Made by a program: the position numbers and the translations under genes. From assembly GCA_903907185.1 (NCBI GenBank), contig CAIVND010000243.1:1-32283 (forward strand): a stretch of DNA of 32,283 nucleotides. The letters run 5' to 3'. Of this stretch, positions 7,426 through 16,482 are shown one piece after another; positions within the stretch are counted from its first letter, which is position 1; each line of letters starts with the position of its first letter. Below the pieces are notes generated by a model, which saw only the letters and a list, made by a program, of their open reading frames with translations, searched no databases and was not told the DNA's origin. Source of the stretch: an uncultured Acidimicrobiaceae bacterium (lineage in GTDB: Bacteria > Actinomycetota > Acidimicrobiia > Acidimicrobiales > Bog-793).

Positions 7426-8964
7426 TCAATGACGGAAATGACGCTCCCCGGTCATGACCATGACGACGTTGCGCTCGTTTGCGGCCTCGATAATGTCCTT
7501 GTCCCGGAGGGATCCGCCAGGTTGCACGACAATGGCAACGCCTGCATCGGCGACAGCATCAAGACCATCCCTGAAGGGGAAAAATGCGTCACTGGCACCT
7601 GCGCCACCCACAGCACGTCCAGCTGCCTTTTTCGATGCAAGGCCAGCCGCGTCCACCCGGTTCTGCTGACCACAGCCAACCCCAACGATCTGTCCATCCT
7701 TTGCGAATACGATCGCGTTCGACGAGGTACGCCCACAGACATGCCACGCGAGCTCGAGATCCAACCACTCCGCGGCGGTGGGTTGACGTTCCGTAACAAC
7801 TTCAAAGTTCTTTCGCTCCGCGAGGAACCGATCTGGATCTTGCACGAGGAATCCACCGGCTATCTGGCGAAACGCAAGCAGTTCACTGCGGGGACGAGGT
7901 GCCTCCAACGGCCGCATATTCTTGCGCTTCGCCGCAAACAGCTCGAGTGCATCGTTCGTGATCGATGGTGCAATGAGTACATCGGCAAGCGGATTGGCAA
8001 CGATCGCGGTCGCGATATCAAGGTCAACCTCTCCGGTTAGAGCGACGATTCCTCCGAATGCCGATAGTGGATCTGCCTCAAATGCGCGCTGATAGGCGGT
8101 GAGGAGGTCAGTACCAATCGCGACGCCGCAGGGGTTTGCGTGTTTCACGATCACGGCGGCCTTGTCGGCACCCTCTAGCTCAAGAAGCTCATGGGCTAAA
8201 CGCCATGCTGCCTCACCATCGAAGAGATTGAGGTACGAGAGCTCACGACCCCCGTGTTGTACGACGTCATCCCAAAATCCTCGAGGACCACCAACTGTGC
8301 GGTAACGAGCACCCTTTTGATGCGGATTCTCGCCATAGCGAAGTTCGCCAGCGCGTTCAAGGCTGATCGTGATCGATTGCGGAAGATCGACCGATTGCGG
8401 CAGCTCCCCTGTCGATTCAGCCTCATCGAACCAACCAACGATCGCAGCGTCATAGTCCGAGGTGTGCGCAAACGCCTTCCGGGCAAGACTCCGACGGGTA
8501 GTCGCAGAGAGCGAACCTTGCGTACGCATCTCAGCAATGACCTTTGGGTAGTCACTTGGATCTACAACCACACCAACGTGGTCATGGTTCTTCGCTGCTG
8601 CTCGCACCATCGTCGGTCCCCCGACATCGATCATCTCTATTGAGGGATCGCTTCGAAATGGATAGAGATTGCATACGACAAGGTCGATGAGGTCAATTCC
8701 TTGTGCGTTGATATCTTCGAGGTGCTCTGGTTTTGATCGGTCCGCGAGGATTCCGCCATGAATCTTTGGGTGAAGGGTTTTCACGCGACCACCGAGCATC
8801 TCTGGAGCTCCCGTCACCTCGGCTACCTCGAGGTGTTTAATACCAGCGTCCGCGAGCGAGGTGGAAGTACCACCAGAGGAGATGATCTCCACATCGAGCG
8901 ACACCAGATCTCGAGCAAACTCGATAAGGCCGGTCTTGTCGTAGACCGAGAGCAGTGCTCTCAT
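7426..8964 (-). CDS. purH: bifunctional AICAR transformylase/IMP cyclohydrolase
   Basis: The 512-residue enzyme performs the last two steps of IMP synthesis. The N-terminal MGS-like cyclohydrolase domain shows ALLSVYDKTGLIEFARDL, ISSGGTSTSLADAGI, EMLGGRVKTLHPKIHGGIL and VVCNLYPFRSD. The transformylase domain begins near residue 190 with LRYGENPHQKGARY and contains IVKHANPCGVAIGTD (the catalytic Lys-His), DPLSAFGGIVAL, VGVGCGQQNRVDAAGLA, and DAFFPFRDGLDAVADAGV followed by the terminal GERHFRH. All landmarks are intact and the length is typical. The ATG start overlaps the purN stop as ATGA. The formyl donor, 10-formyl-THF, comes from FolD, encoded two genes downstream in the same direction. Confidence 0.98.
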   Translation of the reverse strand: MRALLSVYDKTGLIEFARDLVSLDVEIISSGGTSTSLADAGIKHLEVAEVTGAPEMLGGRVKTLHPKIHGGILADRSKPEHLEDINAQGIDLIDLVVCNLYPFRSDPSIEMIDVGGPTMVRAAAKNHDHVGVVVDPSDYPKVIAEMRTQGSLSATTRRSLARKAFAHTSDYDAAIVGWFDEAESTGELPQSVDLPQSITISLERAGELRYGENPHQKGARYRTVGGPRGFWDDVVQHGGRELSYLNLFDGEAAWRLAHELLELEGADKAAVIVKHANPCGVAIGTDLLTAYQRAFEADPLSAFGGIVALTGEVDLDIATAIVANPLADVLIAPSITNDALELFAAKRKNMRPLEAPRPRSELLAFRQIAGGFLVQDPDRFLAERKNFEVVTERQPTAAEWLDLELAWHVCGRTSSNAIVFAKDGQIVGVGCGQQNRVDAAGLASKKAAGRAVGGAGASDAFFPFRDGLDAVADAGVAIVVQPGGSLRDKDIIEAANERNVVMVMTGERHFRH

Positions 8965-9536
8965 GACAGTGGTTCTCCGTTCTCTAGTTGTTGAATAACA
9001 CGCCAGATTGTCTCCGGGTAGATCCTTCGCTCGACTTCCTTGATGCGCTCATGGAGAGTCTGGCTGTCATCATTGCTAAGCACCGGCACTGCCTCCTGAG
9101 CAAGTATGAGCCCTTCGTCTACTCCAAGCGTCGCAACGTGAACCGTACAACCTGTCACCTTGACTCCGGCTGCGAGTGCATCTTCGACGGCGTGCCATCC
9201 CTTGAATGCAGGAAGCAAAGCAGGATGGGTATTTAAAACGCGGTCTTTGTATACCTGGTGAAACACTGTGCCGACAATCGTGCCGAATCCGGCCATCACG
9301 ACGAGATCGATCTGGTGGAGCGCGAGCGACTCGAGAAGTTCAGCACTATAGGACTCGCGATCAAAAGAGCTGCTGAAATCTGAGCGGATAACCTCAGCGA
9401 CCGGGATATTTGCGTTCTTCGCAATATCTACTGCGCCGCAGCTCCGATCAACAAGCACAAGATCAATCGGTAACTTTGCTGCGATCAGCGCCTCCAGAAT
9501 CGAGCCAGTTCCAGAGGCAAAAACAGCAATCCGCAC
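8961..9536 (-). CDS. purN: phosphoribosylglycinamide formyltransferase (folate-dependent)
   Basis: The 191-residue enzyme transfers the formyl group from 10-formyl-THF to GAR in purine synthesis. It starts with RIAVFASGTGSILEALI, the phosphate-binding first loop. It continues with LVVMAGFGTIVG, the active-site motif NTHPALLPAFKG carrying the catalytic Asn and His, and GCTVHVATLGVDEGLIL, whose His and Asp complete the site. The start is a GTG at 9536 with no strong ribosome-binding site visible. The 248-bp gap upstream (9537-9784) is the natural place for a promoter of the purN-purH run, although I could not identify convincing -35 and -10 boxes there. The purN stop overlaps the purH start by four bases. 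Confidence 0.96.
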   Translation of the reverse strand: MRIAVFASGTGSILEALIAAKLPIDLVLVDRSCGAVDIAKNANIPVAEVIRSDFSSSFDRESYSAELLESLALHQIDLVVMAGFGTIVGTVFHQVYKDRVLNTHPALLPAFKGWHAVEDALAAGVKVTGCTVHVATLGVDEGLILAQEAVPVLSNDDSQTLHERIKEVERRIYPETIWRVIQQLENGEPLS

Positions 9537-9784
9537 AGTCGAACGCTAGCAGCAAGCGACTCTTTGGCCTCCGCCCAAGATGGCAAAAGGATGTCACCGG
9601 GTGGCCCAATTTCGATCGGCGATCGATCGGCCCGACGAAGCAGCTCCATAAAGGGCTAAGGCGAGTGACTGCGGGATCGCGTCAACAACAACTCAGCCGC
9701 TTAGTAATTCTTCAGATCAAATACTCCGAAAGTTCAATCGCCCCGAAAGGCCAGCAAAAGGAAGCGGAATCGAGGCCTGAGCCC

Positions 9785-10288
9785 TCAGGATGTGCTGCCT
9801 GAGCGGAGGGAATGAGTGAGCACAGTGATAGGAGCAGTCATGATCAAAGCGGGCGCTCCACCCCACTCACCTAGTTTGACCTCCTTTGATCGCCAAAACC
9901 CAAGCGAACGGTAGAAGTCAACCGTCTCTGCATAGTCAGAGCTCCCCGAACTTGGACCAAGAGTGAGGAGGCAAACTGATAAGAAACCGTTTTCGATACC
10001 ACGGCGAGCGACCGCTCCAGCCAAGAGCCGACCGTGGCCACTTCGCCGTTGATCGGCGTGAACCGCAAGGTAGGTGATCTCGAGGCTCTCATCGAAACAT
10101 GGGCGAGTAGTGACAAAAGCTACGACGATCCCACCGTCAACCACCGCAAAACCTGCTTGAGTCTGCGCGGCCTCCCTCACGGATTGCTCTGCACCGGCAT
10201 AGCCAAACCATGCGGGAAGTGAACGAATGATGCCGACACAGGCTTCGTCGTCATCAGCCTGCAATTCGCGCAGCGTTACAGCAGTCAT
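9785..10288 (-). CDS. GNAT-family N-acetyltransferase
   Basis: The 167-residue protein has the GNAT fold. TLRELQADDDEACVGIIR forms the first strand and helix, ITYLAVHADQRRSGHGRLL contains the acetyl-CoA pyrophosphate loop (R-x-x-G-x-G form), and ETVDFYRSLGFWRS matches the late motif in which a tyrosine near a YxxxGF element approaches the thiol. SGIGYAGA-like substrate-site residues are not diagnostic, so the acceptor is unknown. The ATG at 10288 overlaps the sucD stop as ATGA, making it the third gene of a sucC-sucD-GNAT unit. This tight link could mean it acetylates a metabolite or protein tied to succinyl-CoA synthetase, but that is speculation. The C-terminus (about 15 residues) looks unstructured. 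Confidence 0.85.
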   Translation of the reverse strand: MTAVTLRELQADDDEACVGIIRSLPAWFGYAGAEQSVREAAQTQAGFAVVDGGIVVAFVTTRPCFDESLEITYLAVHADQRRSGHGRLLAGAVARRGIENGFLSVCLLTLGPSSGSSDYAETVDFYRSLGFWRSKEVKLGEWGGAPALIMTAPITVLTHSLRSGSTS

Positions 10289-11172
10289 TGAAGGTTGCGG
10301 ACTACCTCAACCATTTTTTCGCCGGCCTCAGTCGGATTCTTCGCCACGATGACTCCAGCGGCACTGAGGGCATCCATCTTGGCCTGCGCCGTACCCTGCG
10401 AACCGGAGACGATCGCCCCGGCGTGGCCCATCTTGCGCCCTGCGGGAGCGGTTACACCAGCGATGTAGGCAACCACTGGCTTTGTCATGTGATCGCGGAT
10501 GAAATCTGCAGCCCGTTCCTCCTCGGAGCCCCCAATCTCACCGATCATGATGCCCGCACGAGTCTCGGGATCAGCCTCAAAGGCCTCGAGAACGTCGATG
10601 AAGTTTGTCCCCGGTACGGGATCGCCTCCAATTCCAACACAGGTCGTCTGTCCGACTCCCTGCTGAGAAAGTTCGTGAAGCGCCTGATAGGTGAGGGTGC
10701 CAGATCTGCTCACAATGCCAACTGGCCCGCCAGCAAGCGCGATCTCCCCGGCGGTGATCCCAATGTTGCTCTTTCCTGGGGAGATCAGTCCAGGGCAGTT
10801 TGGTCCCAGCAGCCGAGTCTTTGGAAAATCGCGCTTGAGCCGTGCGTAGACAACTGCCTCATCCTTTGCGGGGATGTGCTCTGTGATGCAAACAATGAGC
10901 GCGATACCAGCCTCAGCTGCCTGCAAGATCGCCTCAGCTGCGGCTCGAGGTGGAACCGCAACAAAACTTGCGGTCGCACCTGTCTTGGCAACCGCCTCGG
11001 CAACGGTATTGAATACCGGTATTCCATCGACGTTCTCGCCACCCTTCCCAGGTGTAACGCCTGCCACAACCTTGGTGCCATAGTCACGGTTACGTAGACC
11101 GTGAAAACGACCCTGACTTCCCGTGAGTCCCTGAACAATAACTTTGGTGTTCTCGTCGATAAAGATGCTCAT
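10285..11172 (-). CDS. sucD: succinyl-CoA synthetase, alpha subunit
   Basis: The 295-residue subunit carries the CoA site and the phosphohistidine of succinyl-CoA synthetase, which makes ATP or GTP from succinyl-CoA in the TCA cycle. Visible elements are KVIVQGLTGSQGRFHGLRN near residue 10, VVAGVTPGKGG, ASFVAVPPRAA, RLLGPNCPGLISPG, GPVGIVSRSGTLTYQ, VGIGGDPVPGTNFID and the phosphorylated histidine in GRKMGHAGAIVSG near residue 245. Length and motifs are fully typical. It overlaps sucC upstream (ATGA) and the GNAT gene downstream (ATGA), so the three are probably co-transcribed and translationally coupled, consistent with 1:1 subunit stoichiometry. Confidence 0.98.
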   Translation of the reverse strand: MSIFIDENTKVIVQGLTGSQGRFHGLRNRDYGTKVVAGVTPGKGGENVDGIPVFNTVAEAVAKTGATASFVAVPPRAAAEAILQAAEAGIALIVCITEHIPAKDEAVVYARLKRDFPKTRLLGPNCPGLISPGKSNIGITAGEIALAGGPVGIVSRSGTLTYQALHELSQQGVGQTTCVGIGGDPVPGTNFIDVLEAFEADPETRAGIMIGEIGGSEEERAADFIRDHMTKPVVAYIAGVTAPAGRKMGHAGAIVSGSQGTAQAKMDALSAAGVIVAKNPTEAGEKMVEVVRNLQ

Positions 11173-12320
11173 TTTGATCCTTTATTTGCGATCTCTGCGG
11201 CGCGTCGAGCCGCGCCGATCATCGTCTCTTCCATGATGATGCGGTCTGAGATGTGCGGAGCGAGTATCTCTCGCGCAAGTGGTGCGTTCGTTCCGTCGAG
11301 ACGGATAACAATGGGAGTTGTCAGCCCGACACGATCGATAGCGATCAAGACACCCTTAGCGACCTCATCACAGCGAACGATCCCACCGAAGATATTGATC
11401 AAGATCGCTCGCACCTTTGCGTCGGAGTTGATCACCTCTAGAGCATCCGCGAGCAGATCAGCATCTGCTCCACCACCACAGTCCAAGAAGTTTGCTGCCG
11501 TACCACCAACTTGATTGACGACATCCAACGTGCTCATTGCTAGACCGGCACCATTGGCAATAATGCCGACGGAACCGTCCAAGCCGACATAGTTCAGACC
11601 CTTTTCGCGCGCGAGCAGTTCTCGCGCATCACCCTCCTGAGTGAGGGAAAACTCATTCCACTCCGGATGCCGGAAGGCGGCGTCGTCATCGAGGGTGACC
11701 TTCGCATCGAGTGCGTGAACCTTTCCAGCCGGGGTAAGAATTAGCGGATTGATCTCAACTAAGTCAGCGTCTCCGTCGATATAACAGTGGTAAAGCTTCT
11801 CAAGGATCTCGACGACACCGGCCTTCGCCTCTTCGTCAATTCCGGCCTGGTCGACGAGCTTTGCAAGGTCGTCTGCGTTCACACCATCTAGGGGGTTGAT
11901 ATACAGGCGCGCGATCGCGTCCGGATCCTCCTCAACGACCTGCTCGATGTCAACACCGCCCTTCGCACTCAACATACAAAGATGGGCCTTCTCGGCGCGA
12001 TCGAGAGTGAAACTCGCGTAGTACTCCTTCGAGATATCACTCGCGCATTCGATCCAAAGACGACCGACGATATGGCCTTTGATGTCGAGTCCGAGGATCG
12101 ACGATGCGTGCAACTTCACTTCAGCGACGTCACTCGCGAGCTTGACTCCACCAGCCTTGCCGCGACCACCAACTTGAACTTGAGCTTTGACGACGACCGG
12201 GTAGCCAATGCGATCAGCCACCGCGACCGCCTCATCAACTGTGTCGGCGATATCGCCTGGAGAGACGGGAATGCCAAATTTGGCGAAGTATTGCTTTCCC
12301 TGATATTCGAAGAGATCCAC
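11169..12320 (-). CDS. sucC: succinyl-CoA synthetase, ADP/GDP-forming beta subunit
   Basis: The 383-residue subunit has an ATP-grasp nucleotide domain and a C-terminal flavodoxin-like domain. Landmarks are VDLFEYQGKQYFAKFGIP at the start, PVVVKAQVQVGGRGKAGGVK near residue 40, DADLVEINPLILTPAGKV with the metal ligands, DGSVGIIANGAGLAMSTLD, GGTAANFLDCGGGA and INIFGGIVRCDEVAKG. A longer frame begins at 12347, but the GTG at 12320 gives the canonical N-terminus and is preceded by a perfect AAGGAGG at a ten-base distance, so it is the better start. It diverges from the membrane glycosyltransferase gene at 12447 across a 126-bp spacer that must hold both promoters. Confidence 0.97.
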   Translation of the reverse strand: MDLFEYQGKQYFAKFGIPVSPGDIADTVDEAVAVADRIGYPVVVKAQVQVGGRGKAGGVKLASDVAEVKLHASSILGLDIKGHIVGRLWIECASDISKEYYASFTLDRAEKAHLCMLSAKGGVDIEQVVEEDPDAIARLYINPLDGVNADDLAKLVDQAGIDEEAKAGVVEILEKLYHCYIDGDADLVEINPLILTPAGKVHALDAKVTLDDDAAFRHPEWNEFSLTQEGDARELLAREKGLNYVGLDGSVGIIANGAGLAMSTLDVVNQVGGTAANFLDCGGGADADLLADALEVINSDAKVRAILINIFGGIVRCDEVAKGVLIAIDRVGLTTPIVIRLDGTNAPLAREILAPHISDRIIMEETMIGAARRAAEIANKGSK

Positions 12321-12330
12321 CGGAGACCGG

Positions 12331-12337
12331 CCTCCTT
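12331..12337 (-). promoter_or_regulatory. strong Shine-Dalgarno that fixes the sucC start
   Basis: The minus strand reads AAGGAGG ten bases before the GTG at 12320. The longer alternative start at 12347 lies upstream of this site and lacks one of its own, so the ribosome-binding site decides the start of sucC. Confidence 0.75.
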
Positions 12338-12446
12338 GTCCATACAACTAGTCCCCTCACATTAGACAGTCCCCGCACTTTTGGCCCAATCCATCGCACA
12401 TCTCTTTGTGATTGACGACGAGAATCGATCTCAGCCCCGATGATCG

Positions 12447-14171
12447 TTGGCTACTACCATCTCCGTCGTGACCCTGGCCTCGACAACTTCAACCCCGGTT
12501 GAGTCAGAGGCCTCCAAAGCGAATAACCGGTCCCTACGATCTCAGCCCACCAGCTATCGCGTCTGTCTGGTCCTCGTTGGGCTCTGCGCTTTCGGAGTCG
12601 CAGCGGGAATTGTCTTCCACATGCTTGGTGTCGGTCATGATCTCTATGGCGTCACCGAATACGATGACGGTGTCTACTTCGGTGCGGCAATGCATCTCGT
12701 CGCCGGTCAGCTCCCCTATCGAGATTTTACCTTCGTACAACCGCCGGGAATAACGATCATCCTCGCACCGATCGCGCTTATTTCGGGGCATGCAGATCCC
12801 AGGGATGGGCTCGCGGCCGCTCGTATTCTCACCGGCGTTATTGTCGGCCTTAATGCACTTCTCGTTGTTTGGATTTTGCGACACCGCAGTCTTCTCGGCG
12901 CATTCCTCGGTGCGATGTTGGTGGCCATCTATCCGCCCGGAGTTTATTCACACCACACAATTCTTCTCGAGCCCTATCTCACATTTTTTTGTCTGATTGC
13001 GGTTGCGCTGGCATTTGATGGAGATCGCCTTGCATCCAATCGCCGATTGATTTTTGCTGGCATCGTCCTGGGGTTTGCCGGAACCGTCAAGCTCTTCGCC
13101 GCTGCGGTCGCGATTGCCTTCTTCTTTGTCCTCGTTTGGAAGAACCGAGACAAGCTTCGACCATTTGTAATCGGTGCGCTCATTGGCTTTCTCGTCCCCT
13201 GCCTTCCATTTTTTCTGGGAGCACCGAGTAATTTCATTCGAGACGTATTTACATCACAGCTTGGTCGTGCTGCCGTCGTCCCGGCACCATTTGAGGTACG
13301 GCTAAGCGGACTGACTGGCTTAACGGACATTGCCTCGCGTTCGACACTCGCGATCGGGCCACATTCAGCGTTGCCATGGATCGCGGGCGGCATTCTCGCT
13401 CTTGTCTGTTCGCTCGGCACCTTTGTTCCGGCAATCCGCCGCCATGGATCACCGCTCAATTGGTTTCTCTTGCTCGCTTCAGTAATTGCGTTCGGTATGG
13501 CCTGCCTGCCGCGCCAGTACTACACCCATTATGTAGAACTTTCCGCGATGCTGTTCTGCGTATTGATTGGAGGTTCAGTCGGAACATTGGCGCGATCGAT
13601 CCGAACATGGAGTGAACGGTCTGGCCGCAATGGCCTGGTTCGCCACTCGCGCCGTCTCGTCATTGTCGCCAGCGGGGTGATCTGCACTCTTATCATCGCC
13701 GCAGGATCCGCGTTTGTCATCAATACGCAGACCATCTTCGAACACCCGAAGTTGTTGCGATTTGGTGATCCAGCGAGAAACCTTGATCGGGCGATCCCAG
13801 CCGGTGCCTGTGTTGTTAGTGATGCGACAAGTCTTCTTGTCAATGCAAACCGAATGAACTTCTCAAAGAGCTGCCCGGTAATCGTTGATGCAACGGGTAC
13901 CTGGCTAACGTATGAGCCCGCGCATCCGCCGCAACGAAAAGGCCTTGCACCAAAGAACCCGGCGCTTGTTGCACTTTGGAAGCGAGCCTTTTCTCATGCC
14001 GACTATGCGGTCTTCGCGGGGGTGAGCGCCTTCCGCACCCCCTTTACTCCAGCGCTTTCACAGTGGTTCAACGATCACTTCGAACGTATTCCAAACGTCC
14101 GTCCGATCGCCTTCAAACGGCGGGAACATCCAATTCAGAATGCTCCAAGCATCACAGGTGTGATTCCGTAG
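12447..14171 (+). CDS. polytopic membrane glycosyltransferase-like protein (GT-C fold)
   Basis: The protein has up to 574 residues, with a Ser/Thr-rich cytoplasmic tail of about 38 residues, ten or so membrane spans between residues 39 and 425, and an extracytoplasmic C-terminal domain of about 140 residues. After the first span it reads GVTEYDDGVYFGAAMHLVAG and then LPYRDFTFVQPPG. This DD-G-Y...PYRDF..PPG pattern is typical of actinobacterial GT39/PMT-like sugar transferases, with Asp73 and Asp74 the likely catalytic pair. Donor and acceptor are unknown; a polyprenyl-phosphate sugar donor is expected for the fold. The start is a TTG at 12447 without a ribosome-binding site, and internal starts are possible. 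It is one of only two plus-strand genes here, diverging from sucC and ending 10 bp from the convergent pcrA stop. Confidence 0.82.
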   Translation: MATTISVVTLASTTSTPVESEASKANNRSLRSQPTSYRVCLVLVGLCAFGVAAGIVFHMLGVGHDLYGVTEYDDGVYFGAAMHLVAGQLPYRDFTFVQPPGITIILAPIALISGHADPRDGLAAARILTGVIVGLNALLVVWILRHRSLLGAFLGAMLVAIYPPGVYSHHTILLEPYLTFFCLIAVALAFDGDRLASNRRLIFAGIVLGFAGTVKLFAAAVAIAFFFVLVWKNRDKLRPFVIGALIGFLVPCLPFFLGAPSNFIRDVFTSQLGRAAVVPAPFEVRLSGLTGLTDIASRSTLAIGPHSALPWIAGGILALVCSLGTFVPAIRRHGSPLNWFLLLASVIAFGMACLPRQYYTHYVELSAMLFCVLIGGSVGTLARSIRTWSERSGRNGLVRHSRRLVIVASGVICTLIIAAGSAFVINTQTIFEHPKLLRFGDPARNLDRAIPAGACVVSDATSLLVNANRMNFSKSCPVIVDATGTWLTYEPAHPPQRKGLAPKNPALVALWKRAFSHADYAVFAGVSAFRTPFTPALSQWFNDHFERIPNVRPIAFKRREHPIQNAPSITGVIP

Positions 14172-14181
14172 CTCAACGCTC

Positions 14182-16482
14182 CTAGGCTCGTTTAAGGGGT
14201 GTCAATGCAAGAAGAAATTTCTTATCGCCCTGACGTGGAAAGTTGATGACCGCTTCCATCCGTTCCCCGTCGCCGCTCACGCTCTTAATTGAACCTTCGC
14301 CCCACCGGGTATGAACCACCCGCTCACCCGCGTGTAGATCAAGGAGATGTGCTCCATAGCCCACAGTCGATGTTGGAGTTGGTACCGCCAACGCCCGATC
14401 TTGTAGACCGACCCCTCTTCGGACAAATGCCGGCAGATCCTCATTGCGCTGTCTCCGGCGATCCATGCCATAGGGATCAGATCTCTCGTCGATCAGCTCA
14501 CTTGGAATCTCGCGTAGAAACCGGCTTGGAAGACTCTCGCGAGAGACACCAAAGATCGTCCGCACCCAAGTATTCGTGAGATAGAGCCGCTCTCGAGCAC
14601 GGGTGATTCCCACGTAACAAAGACGCCGCTCCTCTTCCAGATCGTCTGGCTCGGCCAAGGTGCGATCGTGAGGAAAGATCCCCTCTTCGAGACCAGTCAT
14701 GAAGACGGTGGCAAACTCGAGTCCTTTGACCGCGTGAAGAGTCATAAGTGTGACCCTACCTGCTGCGTTATTGAGATCATCGGAGGCTGCGACAAGCGCC
14801 GTCGTCGCGAGAAATGACTCGAGGTCTTCGTAACTCTCAGCGACAGTCACCAACTCCTCAACATTTGCTAGCCGACCCTCGGATTCGATCAGCCCTGCAC
14901 CGCCAATGGCAACCTCCGACTCGAGAGACTCCTGATATCCCGTCTCGTAGAGAGTTTGGCGCAAGATCTCCGCGGGTGGCAGCGTCTTTAGGTCGCCAAG
15001 TGATTCAAGGAGGATGACAAAACTCTCGATTCCCTTCAATGATCTGCCTGCAACTCCGGCGTCAGCCGCGTGACGAAGAGCGTAGGAGAAAGAGGTCCCC
15101 TGGCTAAAGGCATAGGTGACAAGCCGATCGATGGTCATCTTTCCCACACCACGTAGCGGCACGTTGATCACGCGGCGCAGGGATACCTCATCATCACTAT
15201 TCGCCACCAGACGCGCATAGGCGAGAAGGTCTCGAACCTCCCGCCGGTCATAGAACCGGGTCCCTCCAATAATCGTGCAGGCAACACCACGATCAGCAAG
15301 TGCCTGCTCAATTGCGCGTGACTGCGCATTCGTTCGGTAAAGAACGGCCATTTCGGAGTAGGTCAATCCCTCCTCATGGTGCAGGCGTTCAACCTCATTA
15401 GCGACGAAGGTCGCCTCATCTCGTTCATCGCCAGCGCGGTAGTGAACGATCCGATGACCTTCGCCAAGTGCACTCCACAGCGACTTCTCCTGGCGCAGCA
15501 TATTGTTGCCAATTACTGCGTTTGCGGCGCTCAAAATATTCTGGGTAGATCGGTAGTTCTGATCAAGCACGATGGTCTTGACCTCTGGATAGGCAACTTC
15601 AAACTCAAGCAGGTTTCTCACCTCTGCACCGCGAAAGCGGTAGATCGACTGATCTGAATCGCCGACCACGCAGACATTCCTGTGCACTGCGCCGATCATG
15701 GTGACGATCTCATTTTGCGCACGGTTTGTGTCTTGAAACTCATCCACCAACAGGTGGAGAAACCGGTCCTGATATCGATCAAGCACCTCAGGGTGGGTTC
15801 GAAACAGTTTTACGGTCATCGAAAGAAGATCGTCAAAATCCATCGCATTAGCGCTCTTGAGGCGCTGTGTGTAGAGCTGGTAGACCTCGGCGATCTTCTG
15901 CTCGTAGATCGTGTAAGCGCGATTGGCGTATGCCTCGGCATCGAACATCTCATTTTTTGCTGCACTAATTGCACCTGCTACCGATCGCGGCGGAAAGCGC
16001 TTCGCGTCGATTCCAAGATCATCGAGGACGTGTGTAACGAGGCGCCGACTGTCCGCGTCGTCGTAGATCGAAAACCCCGAACGGTACCCGATATGTTCGG
16101 CCTCGCGTCGCAGGATCCGCACGCAGGCGCTGTGGAAGGTGGAGATCCACATCCGCTCGGCCTCGGGACCGATGAGATCGATTACTCGCTCGCGCATCTC
16201 GTTGGCTGCTTTGTTGGTAAAGGTGATCGCCATGATGCGCATCGTCGGCACTCCGTCGCCAACAATGCGCGCGATACGCCGAGTGAGCACCCTCGTCTTT
16301 CCCGACCCTGCCCCAGCAACGACGACGAGTGGACCTCCGTCATAGAGCACGGCCTCTCGCTGTGACGGATTGAGGTCGTGCGTCAATAGGTCTCGGATCT
16401 CATCTCGGTCAGACGACATCGATGAAGTTGTCGTGGCAGCATCTGCCCCGTCGCCGAAGAGTTGTTGGTCGTTCACTCCCAC
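14182..16482 (-). CDS. pcrA: UvrD/PcrA-type superfamily 1A DNA helicase
   Basis: The protein of about 766 residues unwinds DNA 3'-5' in repair and replication restart. All SF1A motifs are visible in order: Q motif LNPSQREAVL (38-47), Walker A VAGAGSGKTRVL (55-66), Ia ITFTNKAANEMRER, II LVDEFQDTNRAQ, III VVGDSDQSIYRFRGA, IV VLDQNYRSTQNI, V MTLHAVKGLEFATVFMTGL and VI RRLCYVGITRARERLYL. The C-terminal stretch GERVVHTRWGEGSIKSVSGD resembles the Tudor-like, RNA-polymerase-interacting domain of PcrA. The start may be the GTG at 16482 or the GTG at 16476; the latter overlaps the guaA stop by four bases. Contact with guaA implies co-transcription. From memory, actinobacteria keep pcrA upstream of sucC, as here. 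Confidence 0.96.
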   Translation of the reverse strand: MGVNDQQLFGDGADAATTTSSMSSDRDEIRDLLTHDLNPSQREAVLYDGGPLVVVAGAGSGKTRVLTRRIARIVGDGVPTMRIMAITFTNKAANEMRERVIDLIGPEAERMWISTFHSACVRILRREAEHIGYRSGFSIYDDADSRRLVTHVLDDLGIDAKRFPPRSVAGAISAAKNEMFDAEAYANRAYTIYEQKIAEVYQLYTQRLKSANAMDFDDLLSMTVKLFRTHPEVLDRYQDRFLHLLVDEFQDTNRAQNEIVTMIGAVHRNVCVVGDSDQSIYRFRGAEVRNLLEFEVAYPEVKTIVLDQNYRSTQNILSAANAVIGNNMLRQEKSLWSALGEGHRIVHYRAGDERDEATFVANEVERLHHEEGLTYSEMAVLYRTNAQSRAIEQALADRGVACTIIGGTRFYDRREVRDLLAYARLVANSDDEVSLRRVINVPLRGVGKMTIDRLVTYAFSQGTSFSYALRHAADAGVAGRSLKGIESFVILLESLGDLKTLPPAEILRQTLYETGYQESLESEVAIGGAGLIESEGRLANVEELVTVAESYEDLESFLATTALVAASDDLNNAAGRVTLMTLHAVKGLEFATVFMTGLEEGIFPHDRTLAEPDDLEEERRLCYVGITRARERLYLTNTWVRTIFGVSRESLPSRFLREIPSELIDERSDPYGMDRRRQRNEDLPAFVRRGVGLQDRALAVPTPTSTVGYGAHLLDLHAGERVVHTRWGEGSIKSVSGDGERMEAVINFPRQGDKKFLLALTPLKRA

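Noticed and set aside
9410..9802. Plus-strand 130-codon open frame across the purN upstream gap
   Set aside because: It is Gln/Arg/Ser-rich with no recognisable fold, and overlaps the start of purN and the end of the GNAT gene in antisense.
14153..14166. ATCACAGGTGTGAT dyad at the end of the plus-strand glycosyltransferase gene as a terminator for the convergent pair
   Set aside because: The stem is only six base pairs with a two-base centre, lies within the coding sequence and has no T-run on either side.
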